Of a DNA stretch of 62,484 nucleotides, positions 43,193 to 52,862 are shown piece after piece; the first letter of the stretch is position 1, and every line of letters begins with the position of its first letter. Source of the stretch: JAPXSY01 sp034003585 (lineage in GTDB: Bacteria; Verrucomicrobiota; Kiritimatiellia; RFP12; UBA1067); the NCBI GenBank assembly GCA_034003585.1, contig JAVEYH010000007.1:1-62484 (forward strand), given 5' to 3'. A model generated the notes under the pieces. The model had not been told where the DNA came from and ran no database searches. It worked only from the letters and a program-made list of their open reading frames with translations. The translations under genes were made by a program, and so were the position numbers.

Positions 43193-43920
43193 GCGAACTT
43201 GCCATGACAGCGAAAGAAATCGCGGGGATGATCGATCTCAGTGCGGTGCGGGCCGACAGCACGCTGGAGGAAATCGCACAGGCGGCGGAGATGGCGGGGC
43301 GGTATGGCTTTGCCGCCGTGTTCGCGCTGCCGGCGCATACGCCGTATCTGCTCGATCGGCTTGGCGACAGCCGCGTGATCGCGGGTGGCGTGGCGGGTTT
43401 CCCGGGAGGCGCCGAGACAACCGCCGTCAAAGCCGCGGCCGCGGCGGAACTGGTGCGCATGGGATGCCGCGAAATCGACATGGTGAACAATCTGGCCTGG
43501 CTGAAGGCGGGCAAGCGGGCCGCATACCGGGCGGATGTGCGCGCGGTCTGCGAGGCGGCGGGGGGATGTCCGGTGAAGGTCATCCTCGAGTGCCATTGGC
43601 TGACGGACGAGGAGATCGTCCGCGCCTGCGAAGAGTGCGTTGAGGCGGGGGCCGCGTGGGTGAAGACCGGCACCGGCTGGGCGCCGACCGGCGCCACCGC
43701 GGAGAACGTGGCGCTCCTGAAGCGGACGGTGGGGGAGCGCTGCGGGGTCAAGGCGGCCGGCGGGGTGCGGGATCTGGATACGCTGCTGGCGCTGCACGCG
43801 CGCGGCGCGCGGCGCTTCGGGATCGGCGTGCGTACCGCGCAGGCGATCTTCGGCGCGGTGGCAGAGAAAAGCGCCCACGCCGGTCGTGCGGAGGACCGGG
43901 GTTCCGGCGTCACAGTGTGA
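43189..43920 (+). CDS. deoC: Deoxyribose-phosphate aldolase (DeoC family)
   Basis: 243 residues. D97, Schiff-base Lys K159 in WVKTGTGW and the assisting K188 in VKAAGGVRD match the D102/K167/K201 triad of E. coli DeoC. The usual ETGLLT is ECHWLT here. It cleaves 2-deoxyribose-5-phosphate-like substrates to acetaldehyde (or a homologue) and glyceraldehyde-3-phosphate. With a kinase downstream and an aldehyde/alcohol dehydrogenase upstream this forms a complete lower pathway. Confidence 0.9.
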   Translation: MSELAMTAKEIAGMIDLSAVRADSTLEEIAQAAEMAGRYGFAAVFALPAHTPYLLDRLGDSRVIAGGVAGFPGGAETTAVKAAAAAELVRMGCREIDMVNNLAWLKAGKRAAYRADVRAVCEAAGGCPVKVILECHWLTDEEIVRACEECVEAGAAWVKTGTGWAPTGATAENVALLKRTVGERCGVKAAGGVRDLDTLLALHARGARRFGIGVRTAQAIFGAVAEKSAHAGRAEDRGSGVTV

Positions 43921-43954
43921 GACGTGCGCGACCGGAGGGGAAAGGAAGACGCGG

Positions 43955-45475
43955 ATGGCCTATTTGCTGGCATATGATTTCGGGACCGGCGGGATCAAGG
44001 CGTCGCTGTACGGCGAGGCGGGCGCGTGCGCGGCCGAGGGGTTCGAGTCGTATCCGACGCTCTATCCCGCGCCCGGCTTCCACGAACAGCGGCCCGAGGC
44101 GTGGTGGCGGGCCACGGTCGCCAGCACGCGGAAACTGCTGGCCGCCGCCCCGGGCGGCGCGGCCGCGCAGGTCGCGGCCATCGGCCTTTCGGGCCACAGC
44201 CTCGGGGTGGTGCCGTTGGATGGTTCGGGCAGGCTGTTGCGCGAGACCGTGCCGATCTGGTCCGACGCGCGGCCGGACACGCAGCCCGCGGCGTTTTTCG
44301 CGCGCGTGCCCGAGTCCGAGTGGTACGCGATGACCGGCAACGGGTTTCCCCCGCCGCTCTATTCGGTCTTTAAGCTGATGTGGTTCCGCGAACGCGAACC
44401 GGAGATGTTCCGGCGCATTCACCGCGTGCTGGGCACCAAAGACTACATCAATTACCGGCTGACCGGCGTGATGGCCACGGACCCCTCGTACGCCTCGGGT
44501 TCCGGCGTGTACGACCTGAAGCGGCGGGAGTACGCGCCGCGTCTGATCGCGGCGGCGGGCTTGGATGACAGCCTGTTTGCCGGAATCGTCCCCTCTTCGC
44601 AGGTGCTGGGCGGCTTGACCGCGGCGGCCGCGGCCGAGCTTGGGCTGCCGCGCAGCGTCCGGGTTGTCGCGGGCGGGGTGGACAACGCCTGCATGAGTCT
44701 GGGGGCGGGCGCGTTCCGCGAGGGGCGGGCGTACAACGCGCTGGGCTCGTCGAGCTGGATCGCGGTCTCATCGGAGAACCCCTTGCTTGCGGAAGGGTCG
44801 CGGCCCTACGTGTTCGATCATGTGGTGCCGGGGCAGTACGTGTCGGCGCTGGCGCTCTTTTCCGCCGGGACCGCGTTGTCTTGGGTGTGCGACCGTTTGT
44901 GCCGCGACCTCGCGGCGCGCGCGGCGGCCGAGGGCCGGAGCGTATACGCGCTGATGGACGAGGAGGCGTCGGGTTCGCCGGTTGGCGCGAACGGCGTGAT
45001 GTTCAACCCGTCCCTGGCGGGGGGAGGCTCGCTGGACATCTGCGCCGCCGTAAGGGGCGCGTTTCTGGGTTTGGATCTGCGCCACACGCGCGCCGATCTG
45101 CTTCGCGCCTGTTTGGAGGGAATCGCGCTGGGGTTGCGCAACGTGCTGGACGAGCTGCGCCGGCTCGCGCCTGTGGCCGTGCCGTTGACGCTGGTCGGCG
45201 GCGGCGCGAACAGCCCGTTTTGGCGTCAGATGTTCGCGGACGCGTATCACCTGCCTGTGGTGAAGACCCGCGCCGGCCAGCAGGCCGCGGCTTTCGGGGC
45301 GGCGGCGGTGGCGGCGGTGGGCGTGGGGCTGTGGAACGGCTTTCGCGTGATCGACGAGGTTTCCGGCGTGGTGGACCGGCACGAGCCGGACGGGGAGCGC
45401 GCGCTCGAGTACGGGCGTTTGCTGGAACGGTACCGGCAGGCGGCGGCACTGCTCGGCTCATGGGCGGCAGGGTGA
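43955..45475 (+). CDS. FGGY-family carbohydrate kinase
   Basis: 506 residues. N-terminal ATP/sugar motif AYDFGTGGIKASLY, catalytic Asp region GGVDNACMSLG, and C-terminal LVGGGANSPFWRQM typical of xylulokinase-like members. It phosphorylates a ketose or polyol, whose identity is unknown, probably to supply the aldolase. ATG 43955 follows GGAGGGGAAAGG; the frame extends upstream to 43886 without homology. Confidence 0.9.
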   Translation: MAYLLAYDFGTGGIKASLYGEAGACAAEGFESYPTLYPAPGFHEQRPEAWWRATVASTRKLLAAAPGGAAAQVAAIGLSGHSLGVVPLDGSGRLLRETVPIWSDARPDTQPAAFFARVPESEWYAMTGNGFPPPLYSVFKLMWFREREPEMFRRIHRVLGTKDYINYRLTGVMATDPSYASGSGVYDLKRREYAPRLIAAAGLDDSLFAGIVPSSQVLGGLTAAAAAELGLPRSVRVVAGGVDNACMSLGAGAFREGRAYNALGSSSWIAVSSENPLLAEGSRPYVFDHVVPGQYVSALALFSAGTALSWVCDRLCRDLAARAAAEGRSVYALMDEEASGSPVGANGVMFNPSLAGGGSLDICAAVRGAFLGLDLRHTRADLLRACLEGIALGLRNVLDELRRLAPVAVPLTLVGGGANSPFWRQMFADAYHLPVVKTRAGQQAAAFGAAAVAAVGVGLWNGFRVIDEVSGVVDRHEPDGERALEYGRLLERYRQAAALLGSWAAG

Positions 45476-45533
45476 GTCCTGAGTGCGTGGCGGGGCGCGG
45501 GGAGAGGCAAAGGCGTAAGGGAAGGGAGCGGCA

Positions 45534-48524
45534 ATGAATAGGCGGCAGTGGGGGATGTTTTTGCTGGGAATGGCGCTGGGGTGCGGGGCAGCGGAGGTGC
45601 GGTTCGACTTCGAAAGCGGGGATCTGCAGGGCTGGAGGATTCTCGAAGGCGGGTTCGGGCGGGTGGTGAGCGACCGGGAGCGCGAACATCACGGCGGCGG
45701 GCCCTACACCAAGGAAGGCCGGTTTTTCCTCTCGACCTTGGAAAGCGCCGACGGGAAAATCCCGCGCGATTCCTTTACAGGCGTGATCGAATCGCCGGTC
45801 GTGGTGCTGGGCGATCCGCGGATTTCCCTGCGGGTCGGGGGCGGCAAGGGCGCGGATGTGTACGTGGCGGTGTGCGCGTTGGACGGACGGGAGATGGCGC
45901 ACGCGCGCGGCGGAAACAGCCAGCGGATGCTCGAACGCGTCTGGACGGTGCCGGAAGGGGTGGGCAAACCGGTCTTCTTCCGGGTGGCGGACCGGTCGGA
46001 AGTCGGCTGGGGGCACATCACGCTGGACAGCCTGGTCTGCCAGGGTGTTATCGACGGGGCGGCCACAGAGCAGCGGTTCCGGGCGCGCAAGCGCGAAATC
46101 GCGCAAGCCAACGGCGGAACCCGCGCCGACCGGTTGCGCGCGGCGATCCGCGAGCTGTCGGATCGCTTCGGCGCGCGGTACCCCTCCGCCGCGCTGCTGG
46201 AACGGCTGGATGCGGCGGAAGCCTCTGGGGATGATGCCAGGCTGGACGCGCTGGCCCGGGAGGCGCTGGCGGCGCGCAACCCGCTGGTGAACGCGCGGCC
46301 GATCCTCTTTGTGACGCGCAAGCAGTACCGGCCGGATCACCACAACACCGAGACGATGTTCCAGACCGGGGAGATCAATACGGCCAAGTACGACACGGAA
46401 GGCGCGCTCAAGGCGCTGGACGCCGCCGCCGGCACGGTACGGACAATTTTCGAACCGGGGCCCGGTGCGACGGTGCGCGATCCGGACGTGAATTTCGACG
46501 GGGACCGGATCGTCTTTTCGATGCGGCGCGGGAAGGAGGACGACTACCACATCCACACGATCCACAGCGACGGCAGCGGGCTGCGGCAATTGACCGCCGC
46601 GCCGGGCGTTTCGGACATCGACCCGATCTGGCTTCCCGACGGGGACATTGTCTTTTCCAGTTCCCGCGAGCCCAAGTACTGCATGTGCAACCGCCACATC
46701 ATGTGCAACCTCTACCGCATGGGGCCGGACGGCGCGAACATCCGCCAGATCGGGAAGTCCACGCTCTTCGAGGGGCACGCCTCCCTGCTGCCGGACGGCC
46801 GCGTGCTGTATGACCGCTGGGAGTACGTGGACCGCAACTTCGGCGACGCGCAGGGCCTGTGGGTCTGCAATCCGGACGGCACGGGGCACGCGCTCTATTG
46901 GGGCAACAACACCACCAGCCCCGGTGCCGTGATTGACGCGCGGGCGCTCTCGCAGAGTCATCTGGCGATCGCGGTGCTGGGCTCCTGCCACGACCGCCCG
47001 TGGGGGGCGCTGGGCCTGATCGACCGCTCGAAAGGCGTGGACGGGGCGGTGCCGGTGCTGCGCACCTGGCCGGCCGCCTTCACCAACCGCATCCAAACCG
47101 CTGGACAGCGGTTCGACTCGACCGTCCGGCTCCCGGTCAAATATGAGGATCCGTATCCGCTGGACGACCGCCATTTTCTGTGCGCGCGCAAAACGGGCGT
47201 GGGCGAGGAGGTGGGGCTGTACTATCTGGATTTGCACGGGAACGAGGTGCCGGTGCACGCCGAGGCACCGGGGTGTTTTGATCCGATGCCGCTGGCGCCG
47301 CGGCCCGCGCCGCCGGTCCACCCGCGCCGCCGGCATTTCGACGATCCGAACGCCCCCGGGTATTTCTATCTGCAGAATGTGATGGTCGGCACACACATGG
47401 AGGGCGTGGCGCCAGGCGCGATCCGCTATCTGCGCGTGGTGGAGTCACCCGAGAAACGCAGTTTCTCGGCGCGCGGCTGGGGCGGCCAGGGCGAGCAGGC
47501 GCCGGCCATGAACTGGCATAACTTCGAGAACAAGCGGGTTCTCGGCACGGTGCCGGTGGAGGAGGACGGCAGCGCCTATTTCGAGGTGCCGGGCAACACG
47601 TTCGTGTTCTTCCAGGCATTGGACGCCGCCGGCATGATGGTGCAGTCCATGCGCTCCGGAACCTATGTGCAGCCGGGCGAGACCTACGGGTGCGTGGGCT
47701 GCCATGAGAACCGCGTGGGCGACATCCCGCCGCCCGCCGCGCGGCCCAGGGCGCTGCGGCGCAAACCGGACCGCCTCGCCGGCTGGTACGGCGCGCCGCG
47801 GCGCTTCTGTTTCCAGCGCGAGGTGCAGCCGGTGTTCGACCGGCGGTGCGTCTCGTGCCACGACTACGGCAAAGAGGCGGGCGCGAGACTCAATCTGGCG
47901 CGGGACCGCGATGTGGTCTTCAGCACCTCCTATGTGGACTTGTGGACACAGGGTGCCCTGACCTGCGTGGGCGGCGGCCCGGCCGAGATCCAGCAGGCGT
48001 ACACGTGGGGGAGCCACCCGTCCAAACTGATCCGCAAGGTCCGGGCCGCCCACGCGGGGGTGAAGCTGTCGCCGGAGGAGCTGGACCGGCTGATCACGTG
48101 GGTGGACCTCAACGCGCCGTACTATCCGTGCTATGAGAGCGCGTATCCCGACAACCAAGGCGGCCGCAGCCCGCTGAGCTCCGACGAAATGAAGCGGCTG
48201 AAAGAGCTCACCGGCGTGACCCCTGCGAACTCGCACGGCGCGCGGCAGCGGTCGCAGGTCAGCTTCGACCGGCCGGAGCTGAGCCGCATCCTGTCGGGGC
48301 TGGCGACCAACGCGGCCGGGCGCGCCGAGGCGCTGGCACTGATCCGCGCGGGCGCGCGGCGGCTGGGAGACCGGCCGCGCGCGGACATGGAGGGCTTTGT
48401 GGCCAACGCCCGGGATCAGGAGCGCGAAAAGAAATACCAGGCGCGGCTGGCCGAGGAGCGGCGCGTGTACGAGGCGCTGCGGAACGGCGGGAAACGGTAC
48501 GACCCCGGCCTGCCGCGCGACTGA
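45534..48524 (+). CDS. HzsA-like secreted dihaem cytochrome c protein
   Basis: 996 residues. Signal peptide (about 1-19). Residues about 20-170 form a beta-sandwich, followed by a helical region and then PD40-type propeller repeats (about 310-560, with VNFDGDRIVFSMRRG, DIDPIWLPDGDIVFSSS). The later part carries two haem motifs: CVGCH (C720, C723, H724) and CVSCH (C772, C775, H776). This is the architecture of the hydrazine-synthase alpha-subunit-related family, common in PVC bacteria that do not carry out anammox. Function outside anammox is unknown; periplasmic redox chemistry on the pathway substrate is possible. Confidence 0.85.
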   Translation: MNRRQWGMFLLGMALGCGAAEVRFDFESGDLQGWRILEGGFGRVVSDREREHHGGGPYTKEGRFFLSTLESADGKIPRDSFTGVIESPVVVLGDPRISLRVGGGKGADVYVAVCALDGREMAHARGGNSQRMLERVWTVPEGVGKPVFFRVADRSEVGWGHITLDSLVCQGVIDGAATEQRFRARKREIAQANGGTRADRLRAAIRELSDRFGARYPSAALLERLDAAEASGDDARLDALAREALAARNPLVNARPILFVTRKQYRPDHHNTETMFQTGEINTAKYDTEGALKALDAAAGTVRTIFEPGPGATVRDPDVNFDGDRIVFSMRRGKEDDYHIHTIHSDGSGLRQLTAAPGVSDIDPIWLPDGDIVFSSSREPKYCMCNRHIMCNLYRMGPDGANIRQIGKSTLFEGHASLLPDGRVLYDRWEYVDRNFGDAQGLWVCNPDGTGHALYWGNNTTSPGAVIDARALSQSHLAIAVLGSCHDRPWGALGLIDRSKGVDGAVPVLRTWPAAFTNRIQTAGQRFDSTVRLPVKYEDPYPLDDRHFLCARKTGVGEEVGLYYLDLHGNEVPVHAEAPGCFDPMPLAPRPAPPVHPRRRHFDDPNAPGYFYLQNVMVGTHMEGVAPGAIRYLRVVESPEKRSFSARGWGGQGEQAPAMNWHNFENKRVLGTVPVEEDGSAYFEVPGNTFVFFQALDAAGMMVQSMRSGTYVQPGETYGCVGCHENRVGDIPPPAARPRALRRKPDRLAGWYGAPRRFCFQREVQPVFDRRCVSCHDYGKEAGARLNLARDRDVVFSTSYVDLWTQGALTCVGGGPAEIQQAYTWGSHPSKLIRKVRAAHAGVKLSPEELDRLITWVDLNAPYYPCYESAYPDNQGGRSPLSSDEMKRLKELTGVTPANSHGARQRSQVSFDRPELSRILSGLATNAAGRAEALALIRAGARRLGDRPRADMEGFVANARDQEREKKYQARLAEERRVYEALRNGGKRYDPGLPRD

Positions 48525-48590
48525 TCCCCCGTTCGGCCGGACTTCCGGAGCGCACGCCGGAAAAAGGGTCCACAACGCCGGAAATGGATC

Positions 48591-48619
48591 TTGCCGCCCC
48601 CAAGGCGCTCCCGTATACT
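48591..48619 (+). promoter_or_regulatory. Promoter of the second half of the catabolic island
   Basis: -35 TTGCCG (48591-48596), 17-base spacer, -10 TATACT (48614-48619), giving an approximately 90-base leader before the MocA gene. It marks a separate transcription unit from the IclR operon. Confidence 0.75.
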
Positions 48620-48628
48620 GCACGATAC
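48613..48628. promoter_or_regulatory. Dyad operator over the -10 element
   Basis: GTATACTGCACGATAC, a GTAT-NN-TGCA-NN-ATAC palindrome with 12 of 16 symmetric positions, covering the -10 and the start site. It has the look of a LacI- or GntR-type operator; it does not match the ATGTATG dyad at 40242. Confidence 0.5.
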
Positions 48629-48714
48629 AGGAACTCGGTGCGGCACGCGGGGTTTCGCCCGCGACGTTTCCGGCAGGTATCCGGACCGTGAGCTGAGACC
48701 GAGAGGGAGGCGCC

Positions 48715-49980
48715 ATGAACCGAACACTGACCCGTCGTGCGCTCATGAAACTCACAGGCGGCGCGGCCGTCGCATCGGCTTCCGCGTCGGTCGCGGCCGC
48801 CACGTACCGCCGTTCGATCGGCGCGAACGATCGCATCCGCATCGGGGTTATCGGCTGCGGTTCGCGCGGGCGCAACGCGCACATGAAGGGGTTGTACCAC
48901 CATGTGAAGGAACAGCCCTTCGAGATCGTGGCGCTGGCGGACCCCTGGCGCGTGGCCCGCGAGGAGGCCAACGGTCTAGTCCGGGAGTGGTTCGGCCGTG
49001 ATGCGCAGCAGTTCGGTTCCTACCGCCAACTGCTTGAATGCCGGGATCTGGACGCGGTCACCATCGCCTCCTGCGATCTGCACCACACTGCGCATTTGGA
49101 GGCGGCGGCACGGGCGGGCAAGCACATCTACTGCGAGAAGCCGCTGGCGGTGGAGTTCGACGATCTCGTCCGCGCGACGGACGCGGCACGGGCCGCGGGC
49201 ACGGTGATCCAGATCGGCACGCAGATCCGCAGCCTCCCCGCGATGGTGGGCGCGCGCGATCTGTTCCGGACCGGGGTCTTCGGGAGGCTCTCCCGCGTGG
49301 AAGAGTGCCGCAACGCCGGGCGCCCGTACTGGTACCACTATCTCAAGGAGGATGTCCGGGAGGCGGACCTGGACTGGAAGGAGTTCCTCCACGGGCTGCC
49401 GATGCGGCCGTTCCGCGCCGATCTCTTCTCCGGCTGGTACGGCTATTACGAGTTTTCGCGCGGACCGATCCCTAATCTCGGCGCGCACTTCATCGATCTC
49501 GTGCATTTCATCACCGGGGCGACCTTCCCCACCTCGTGCGTCTGTCTCGGAGGGGTCAGCGACACCTGGCGCGACGGTCACGGGTTCACCAACCCGAATG
49601 TGATCCAGGCGACCTGGCTTTACCCGGAGGGTTTTGTGGTCAGCTCGTCGAACAATCTCGCCAACGGCGCGAACAGCATCCGGAAGCTCTACGGCGACAA
49701 GGGCGCGCTCGGTTTCACCAATTGGAGCAAGCCGGTCTTCGACTGCGAGGGGGCGCCGCTGCGCGACGGCTCCATCCGCGGGAAGAACGAGGTCCCCCCC
49801 ACGGAACATCCCGACCACTATCTCAACTGGCTGCAGTGCATGCGCAGCGGCGCGACGCCCAACGCTTCGTTGGAGGCGGGCTACCAGCACGCCGTGGCGG
49901 TCATCATGGCGATGAAATCCTATGAAACCGGGCGCAAGACAATCTACGACCCGGTCCGGCGCAAGATCACGACGGCGTGA
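48715..49980 (+). CDS. Gfo/Idh/MocA-family oxidoreductase, Tat-exported
   Basis: 421 residues. N-terminal twin-arginine signal (TRRALMKLTGGAAVASASASV). Rossmann motif GVIGCGSRGRNAH, EKP motif in YCEKPLAVE, then the C-terminal Gfo domain with NLGAHFIDLVHF. A Tat signal implies export with bound NAD(P), as in the PVC 'secreted MocA' group. Substrate: a sugar, sugar acid or cyclitol is likely. First gene behind the promoter at 48591. Confidence 0.9.
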   Translation: MNRTLTRRALMKLTGGAAVASASASVAAATYRRSIGANDRIRIGVIGCGSRGRNAHMKGLYHHVKEQPFEIVALADPWRVAREEANGLVREWFGRDAQQFGSYRQLLECRDLDAVTIASCDLHHTAHLEAAARAGKHIYCEKPLAVEFDDLVRATDAARAAGTVIQIGTQIRSLPAMVGARDLFRTGVFGRLSRVEECRNAGRPYWYHYLKEDVREADLDWKEFLHGLPMRPFRADLFSGWYGYYEFSRGPIPNLGAHFIDLVHFITGATFPTSCVCLGGVSDTWRDGHGFTNPNVIQATWLYPEGFVVSSSNNLANGANSIRKLYGDKGALGFTNWSKPVFDCEGAPLRDGSIRGKNEVPPTEHPDHYLNWLQCMRSGATPNASLEAGYQHAVAVIMAMKSYETGRKTIYDPVRRKITTA

Positions 49981-49993
49981 GGGAGGCGGGCAA

Positions 49994-51430
49994 ATGCGGC
50001 GGGCATGGTGCATACGGGTCGGTTTCTGTCTGCTGGGCCTGACGGTCGCGCGCGCGGCGGGACCGGACGGGTTCCGCGCGGGCGCGGCCAGGGTGAACAT
50101 CACCCCGCCGCTGGGGTTGCCTCTGGTGGGCGAGTGGGACACGCCTCCGGGACGCTATGTGCGCCACGACCTTTTCGCCCGCTGCCTGGTTCTGGAACAG
50201 GGCGGGACGCGTGTCGCGTTCGTGGTGTGCGATCTGCTGGGGATCTCGCGGGCGCTGGGCGATGAGGTGCGGCGGCTGGCCGAGAAGCAGACCGGGATCC
50301 CGGCGTCGCAGATCCTGGTGTCGGCCACGCACACGCATTCCGCCGCCAGCGCGATCGGGAACCGCTTTGATGCCAAGACCGGACTGGACGCGTATCAGAC
50401 CTTCGTGGCGGGCCGCGCGGCGGATGCCGTGGCCTGCGCGGTGTACACGCTGCGGCCCGCCCGGATCGGCTGGGCCACCGCCCGGGAGCCGCGCCACGTC
50501 TTCTGCCGGCGCTGGTTTCTGAAGCCCGGCACCATGCCGGCAAACCCTTTCGGCAGCACGGAGGATCGGGTGAAGATGAATCCCGGCCGCTGCAATCCCC
50601 ATCTGGACCGGCCGGCCGGCCCGGTCGATCCCCAGATCGTTCTGCTTGCGGCGCAGGCTTTGGACGGCAAGCCGATCGGCATGCTGGCGAACTATTCGCT
50701 GCATTACGTGGGCGGCACGGTCAAGGGGGAGATCTCGGCGGACTATTACGGGTTGTACAATGAGCGCATGCGGGAACTGCTGGGTGCCGACGGACAGGAG
50801 CCGCCGTTCGTCTCGCTGATGAGTAACGGTACGAGCGGGAACATCAACAACATCGATTTTACCAAGCCGGGGGAGAAGCTGCCGCCGTACGCCCGCATGC
50901 GGCTCGTGGCGGACGAGGTGGCGCAAACGGTTTTCGACGCGTATCAGAAAATCGCGTGGCGCGACAAGGCGGAGCTGCGCGCCGTGTTCGGGGAGATCGA
51001 GCTGAAGTACCGGCGCCCCACGGACGCGCAGCGGGAGTGGGCCCGGGCTGTGACCGCGAAGATGGTGCCGGATGCCAAGCCGAAAGGCCTGAGCGAGATT
51101 TACGCGCAACGGGTCCTCGCCTGCGGCGAAGCGCCGGAAACGGGAACGTTCCCGCTGCAGGCGGTACGGGTCGGGGAGCTGGGCATCACCGCCATCCCCT
51201 GCGAGGTGTTCAGCGAGATCGGCCTCGACCTGAAGGCGCGCAGCCCGTTCAAGACGACATGTACCGTCTCGCTGGCGCACGGGTACTTCGGCTACCTGCC
51301 GACACCGGAGCAGCACGCGCTCGGCGGGTACGAGACGTGGCTCGGGACGAGCCGTCTCGAGATCGACGCCTCGACCCGGATCGCGGACCGCCTGCTGGCG
51401 CTGCTCGGGCGGCTCGCGGCGGAACGGTGA
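49994..51430 (+). CDS. Neutral/alkaline ceramidase-like amidase, exported
   Basis: 478 residues. Signal peptide (about 1-22). N-terminal GAARVNITPPLGLPLVGEW, zinc-ligand stretch VSATHTHSAAS, and SNGTSGNIN with S281 at the place of the catalytic Ser of neutral ceramidases (usual GDVSPN). The immunoglobulin-like C-terminal domain of true ceramidases is absent. PVC genomes hold many such proteins in sugar clusters and are not known to make much ceramide, so hydrolysis of another N-acyl amide is more likely. Ribosome binding site GGAGG. Confidence 0.85.
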   Translation: MRRAWCIRVGFCLLGLTVARAAGPDGFRAGAARVNITPPLGLPLVGEWDTPPGRYVRHDLFARCLVLEQGGTRVAFVVCDLLGISRALGDEVRRLAEKQTGIPASQILVSATHTHSAASAIGNRFDAKTGLDAYQTFVAGRAADAVACAVYTLRPARIGWATAREPRHVFCRRWFLKPGTMPANPFGSTEDRVKMNPGRCNPHLDRPAGPVDPQIVLLAAQALDGKPIGMLANYSLHYVGGTVKGEISADYYGLYNERMRELLGADGQEPPFVSLMSNGTSGNINNIDFTKPGEKLPPYARMRLVADEVAQTVFDAYQKIAWRDKAELRAVFGEIELKYRRPTDAQREWARAVTAKMVPDAKPKGLSEIYAQRVLACGEAPETGTFPLQAVRVGELGITAIPCEVFSEIGLDLKARSPFKTTCTVSLAHGYFGYLPTPEQHALGGYETWLGTSRLEIDASTRIADRLLALLGRLAAER

Positions 51431-51465
51431 GGGAAGAGGGCAACGGAAAACAAAAGGAGCGACAC

Positions 51466-52767
51466 ATGGCGAACATGAGGAAAGCGGTGAAACGGGGTGT
51501 GGCAAAGCAGGAGACGCTGGCCCTTGCGGGCGGCCCCAAAGTGTGGGACAAGGGCTTCCCGATGTGGCCCTCCTTTTCGGAGGAGACCCTCCGGACGGCG
51601 CTGGAGCCGCTGCGGAGCGGCAAGGTGAATTACTGGACCGGGCCGGTCGGCATGAAGTTCGAGGCCGAATGGGCGAAATGGCTGGGCGTGCGCAACGCGA
51701 TCAGCGTGACCAACGGCACGGCGGCCCTGCACACCGCGATCGCCGCGCTGGGCATCGGCCCGGGGGATGAGGTGATCTGCCCCTCCTACTCGTTCATCGC
51801 GTCGTCCTTCTGCGTGCTGCAGGCGGGCGCGCTGCCGGTTTTCACGGATGTGGGGGTTGACCACCAGATTGATCCCCGGCAGATCGAGGAGAAGATCACC
51901 GAAAGGACCAAAGGCATCGTGGTGGTGCACCTCTACGGCGTGGTGGCGGACCTGGACCCGATCCTGAAGCTCGCCAAGAAACACAACCTCAAGGTGATCG
52001 AGGACTGCGCCCAATGTTTCGGCGGCGTCTACAAGGGCAGGAAGGCGGGCACCCTCGGGGACGTCGGCTGTTTCAGCTTCTGCCAGAGCAAGCACTTCAC
52101 CACCGGCGGCGAGGGCGGGATGGTGGTCACGAATGACGACGACCTCGCCTGGGAGTGCCGCTCGTTCCGCGATCACGGGTATGATGTCAAGGAGCGGCTG
52201 AATCTGCTGGAGATGGAAGGCAAGCTGCTGTACATCCACAAGCGGGTCGGCTTCAATTTCCGCATGACGGAGATCCAGTCGCAGATCGGGCTGTGCGAAC
52301 TGAAGCGCTTCGATTCCTGGAATCTCAAGAACCGGATCCGCAACGGCCGGATGCTGAAAAAGGCGCTGGAGAAGCATCCGCTCGTGCTCCACGCGCCGGT
52401 GGACACCCCGCAGCGCCGGAACGCCTACTGGTGGGCGCCGTTCGTGCTCGACACGTCGAAGCTGACCTGTTCGATCAAGGAGTTCATCAAGGCGATCGCG
52501 GCGGAGGGCGTGCCGGTCTACAGCGTGCTCTGGCCGGAGATGTACAAGGAGCGGGCCTACATCGAGCGCAACGGGTTCGGCGTCGCCAAGTATCCGTTCT
52601 TCGACCCCAAGGCCCGCAACATCGACTACAGCCAGGTGTCGTGCCCGCGCGCGCGGTGGATGACCGACCGCACGATGTGCTTCTTCACCCATCCGGTCTA
52701 CACCGAAGAACACATGCAGGCCTGCATCGACGCCTTCAGGAAGGTGGCGAAAGCGTACATGAAGTAA
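51466..52767 (+). CDS. DegT/DnrJ/EryC1/StrS-family aminotransferase
   Basis: 433 residues. PLP enzyme fold: SVTNGTAALHTAIAALGI, EDCAQCFGGVY, and the PLP Lys in FCQSKHFTTGGEGG. N-terminal LALAGGPKVW is typical of aminotransferases acting on keto-cyclitols or keto-sugars (StsC-like). It could introduce or remove an amino group on the pathway compound. Strong ribosome binding site AAAAGGAG. Confidence 0.93.
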   Translation: MANMRKAVKRGVAKQETLALAGGPKVWDKGFPMWPSFSEETLRTALEPLRSGKVNYWTGPVGMKFEAEWAKWLGVRNAISVTNGTAALHTAIAALGIGPGDEVICPSYSFIASSFCVLQAGALPVFTDVGVDHQIDPRQIEEKITERTKGIVVVHLYGVVADLDPILKLAKKHNLKVIEDCAQCFGGVYKGRKAGTLGDVGCFSFCQSKHFTTGGEGGMVVTNDDDLAWECRSFRDHGYDVKERLNLLEMEGKLLYIHKRVGFNFRMTEIQSQIGLCELKRFDSWNLKNRIRNGRMLKKALEKHPLVLHAPVDTPQRRNAYWWAPFVLDTSKLTCSIKEFIKAIAAEGVPVYSVLWPEMYKERAYIERNGFGVAKYPFFDPKARNIDYSQVSCPRARWMTDRTMCFFTHPVYTEEHMQACIDAFRKVAKAYMK

Positions 52768-52862
52768 GAAACATGATGCCGGGGACTTGAAACCGGGGCG
52801 GGGCATCGGCGCCGCGTTTCCCGGTTCAAGTTTCCGGCTTCCCGTCTTTTCCGGAGCAACGC

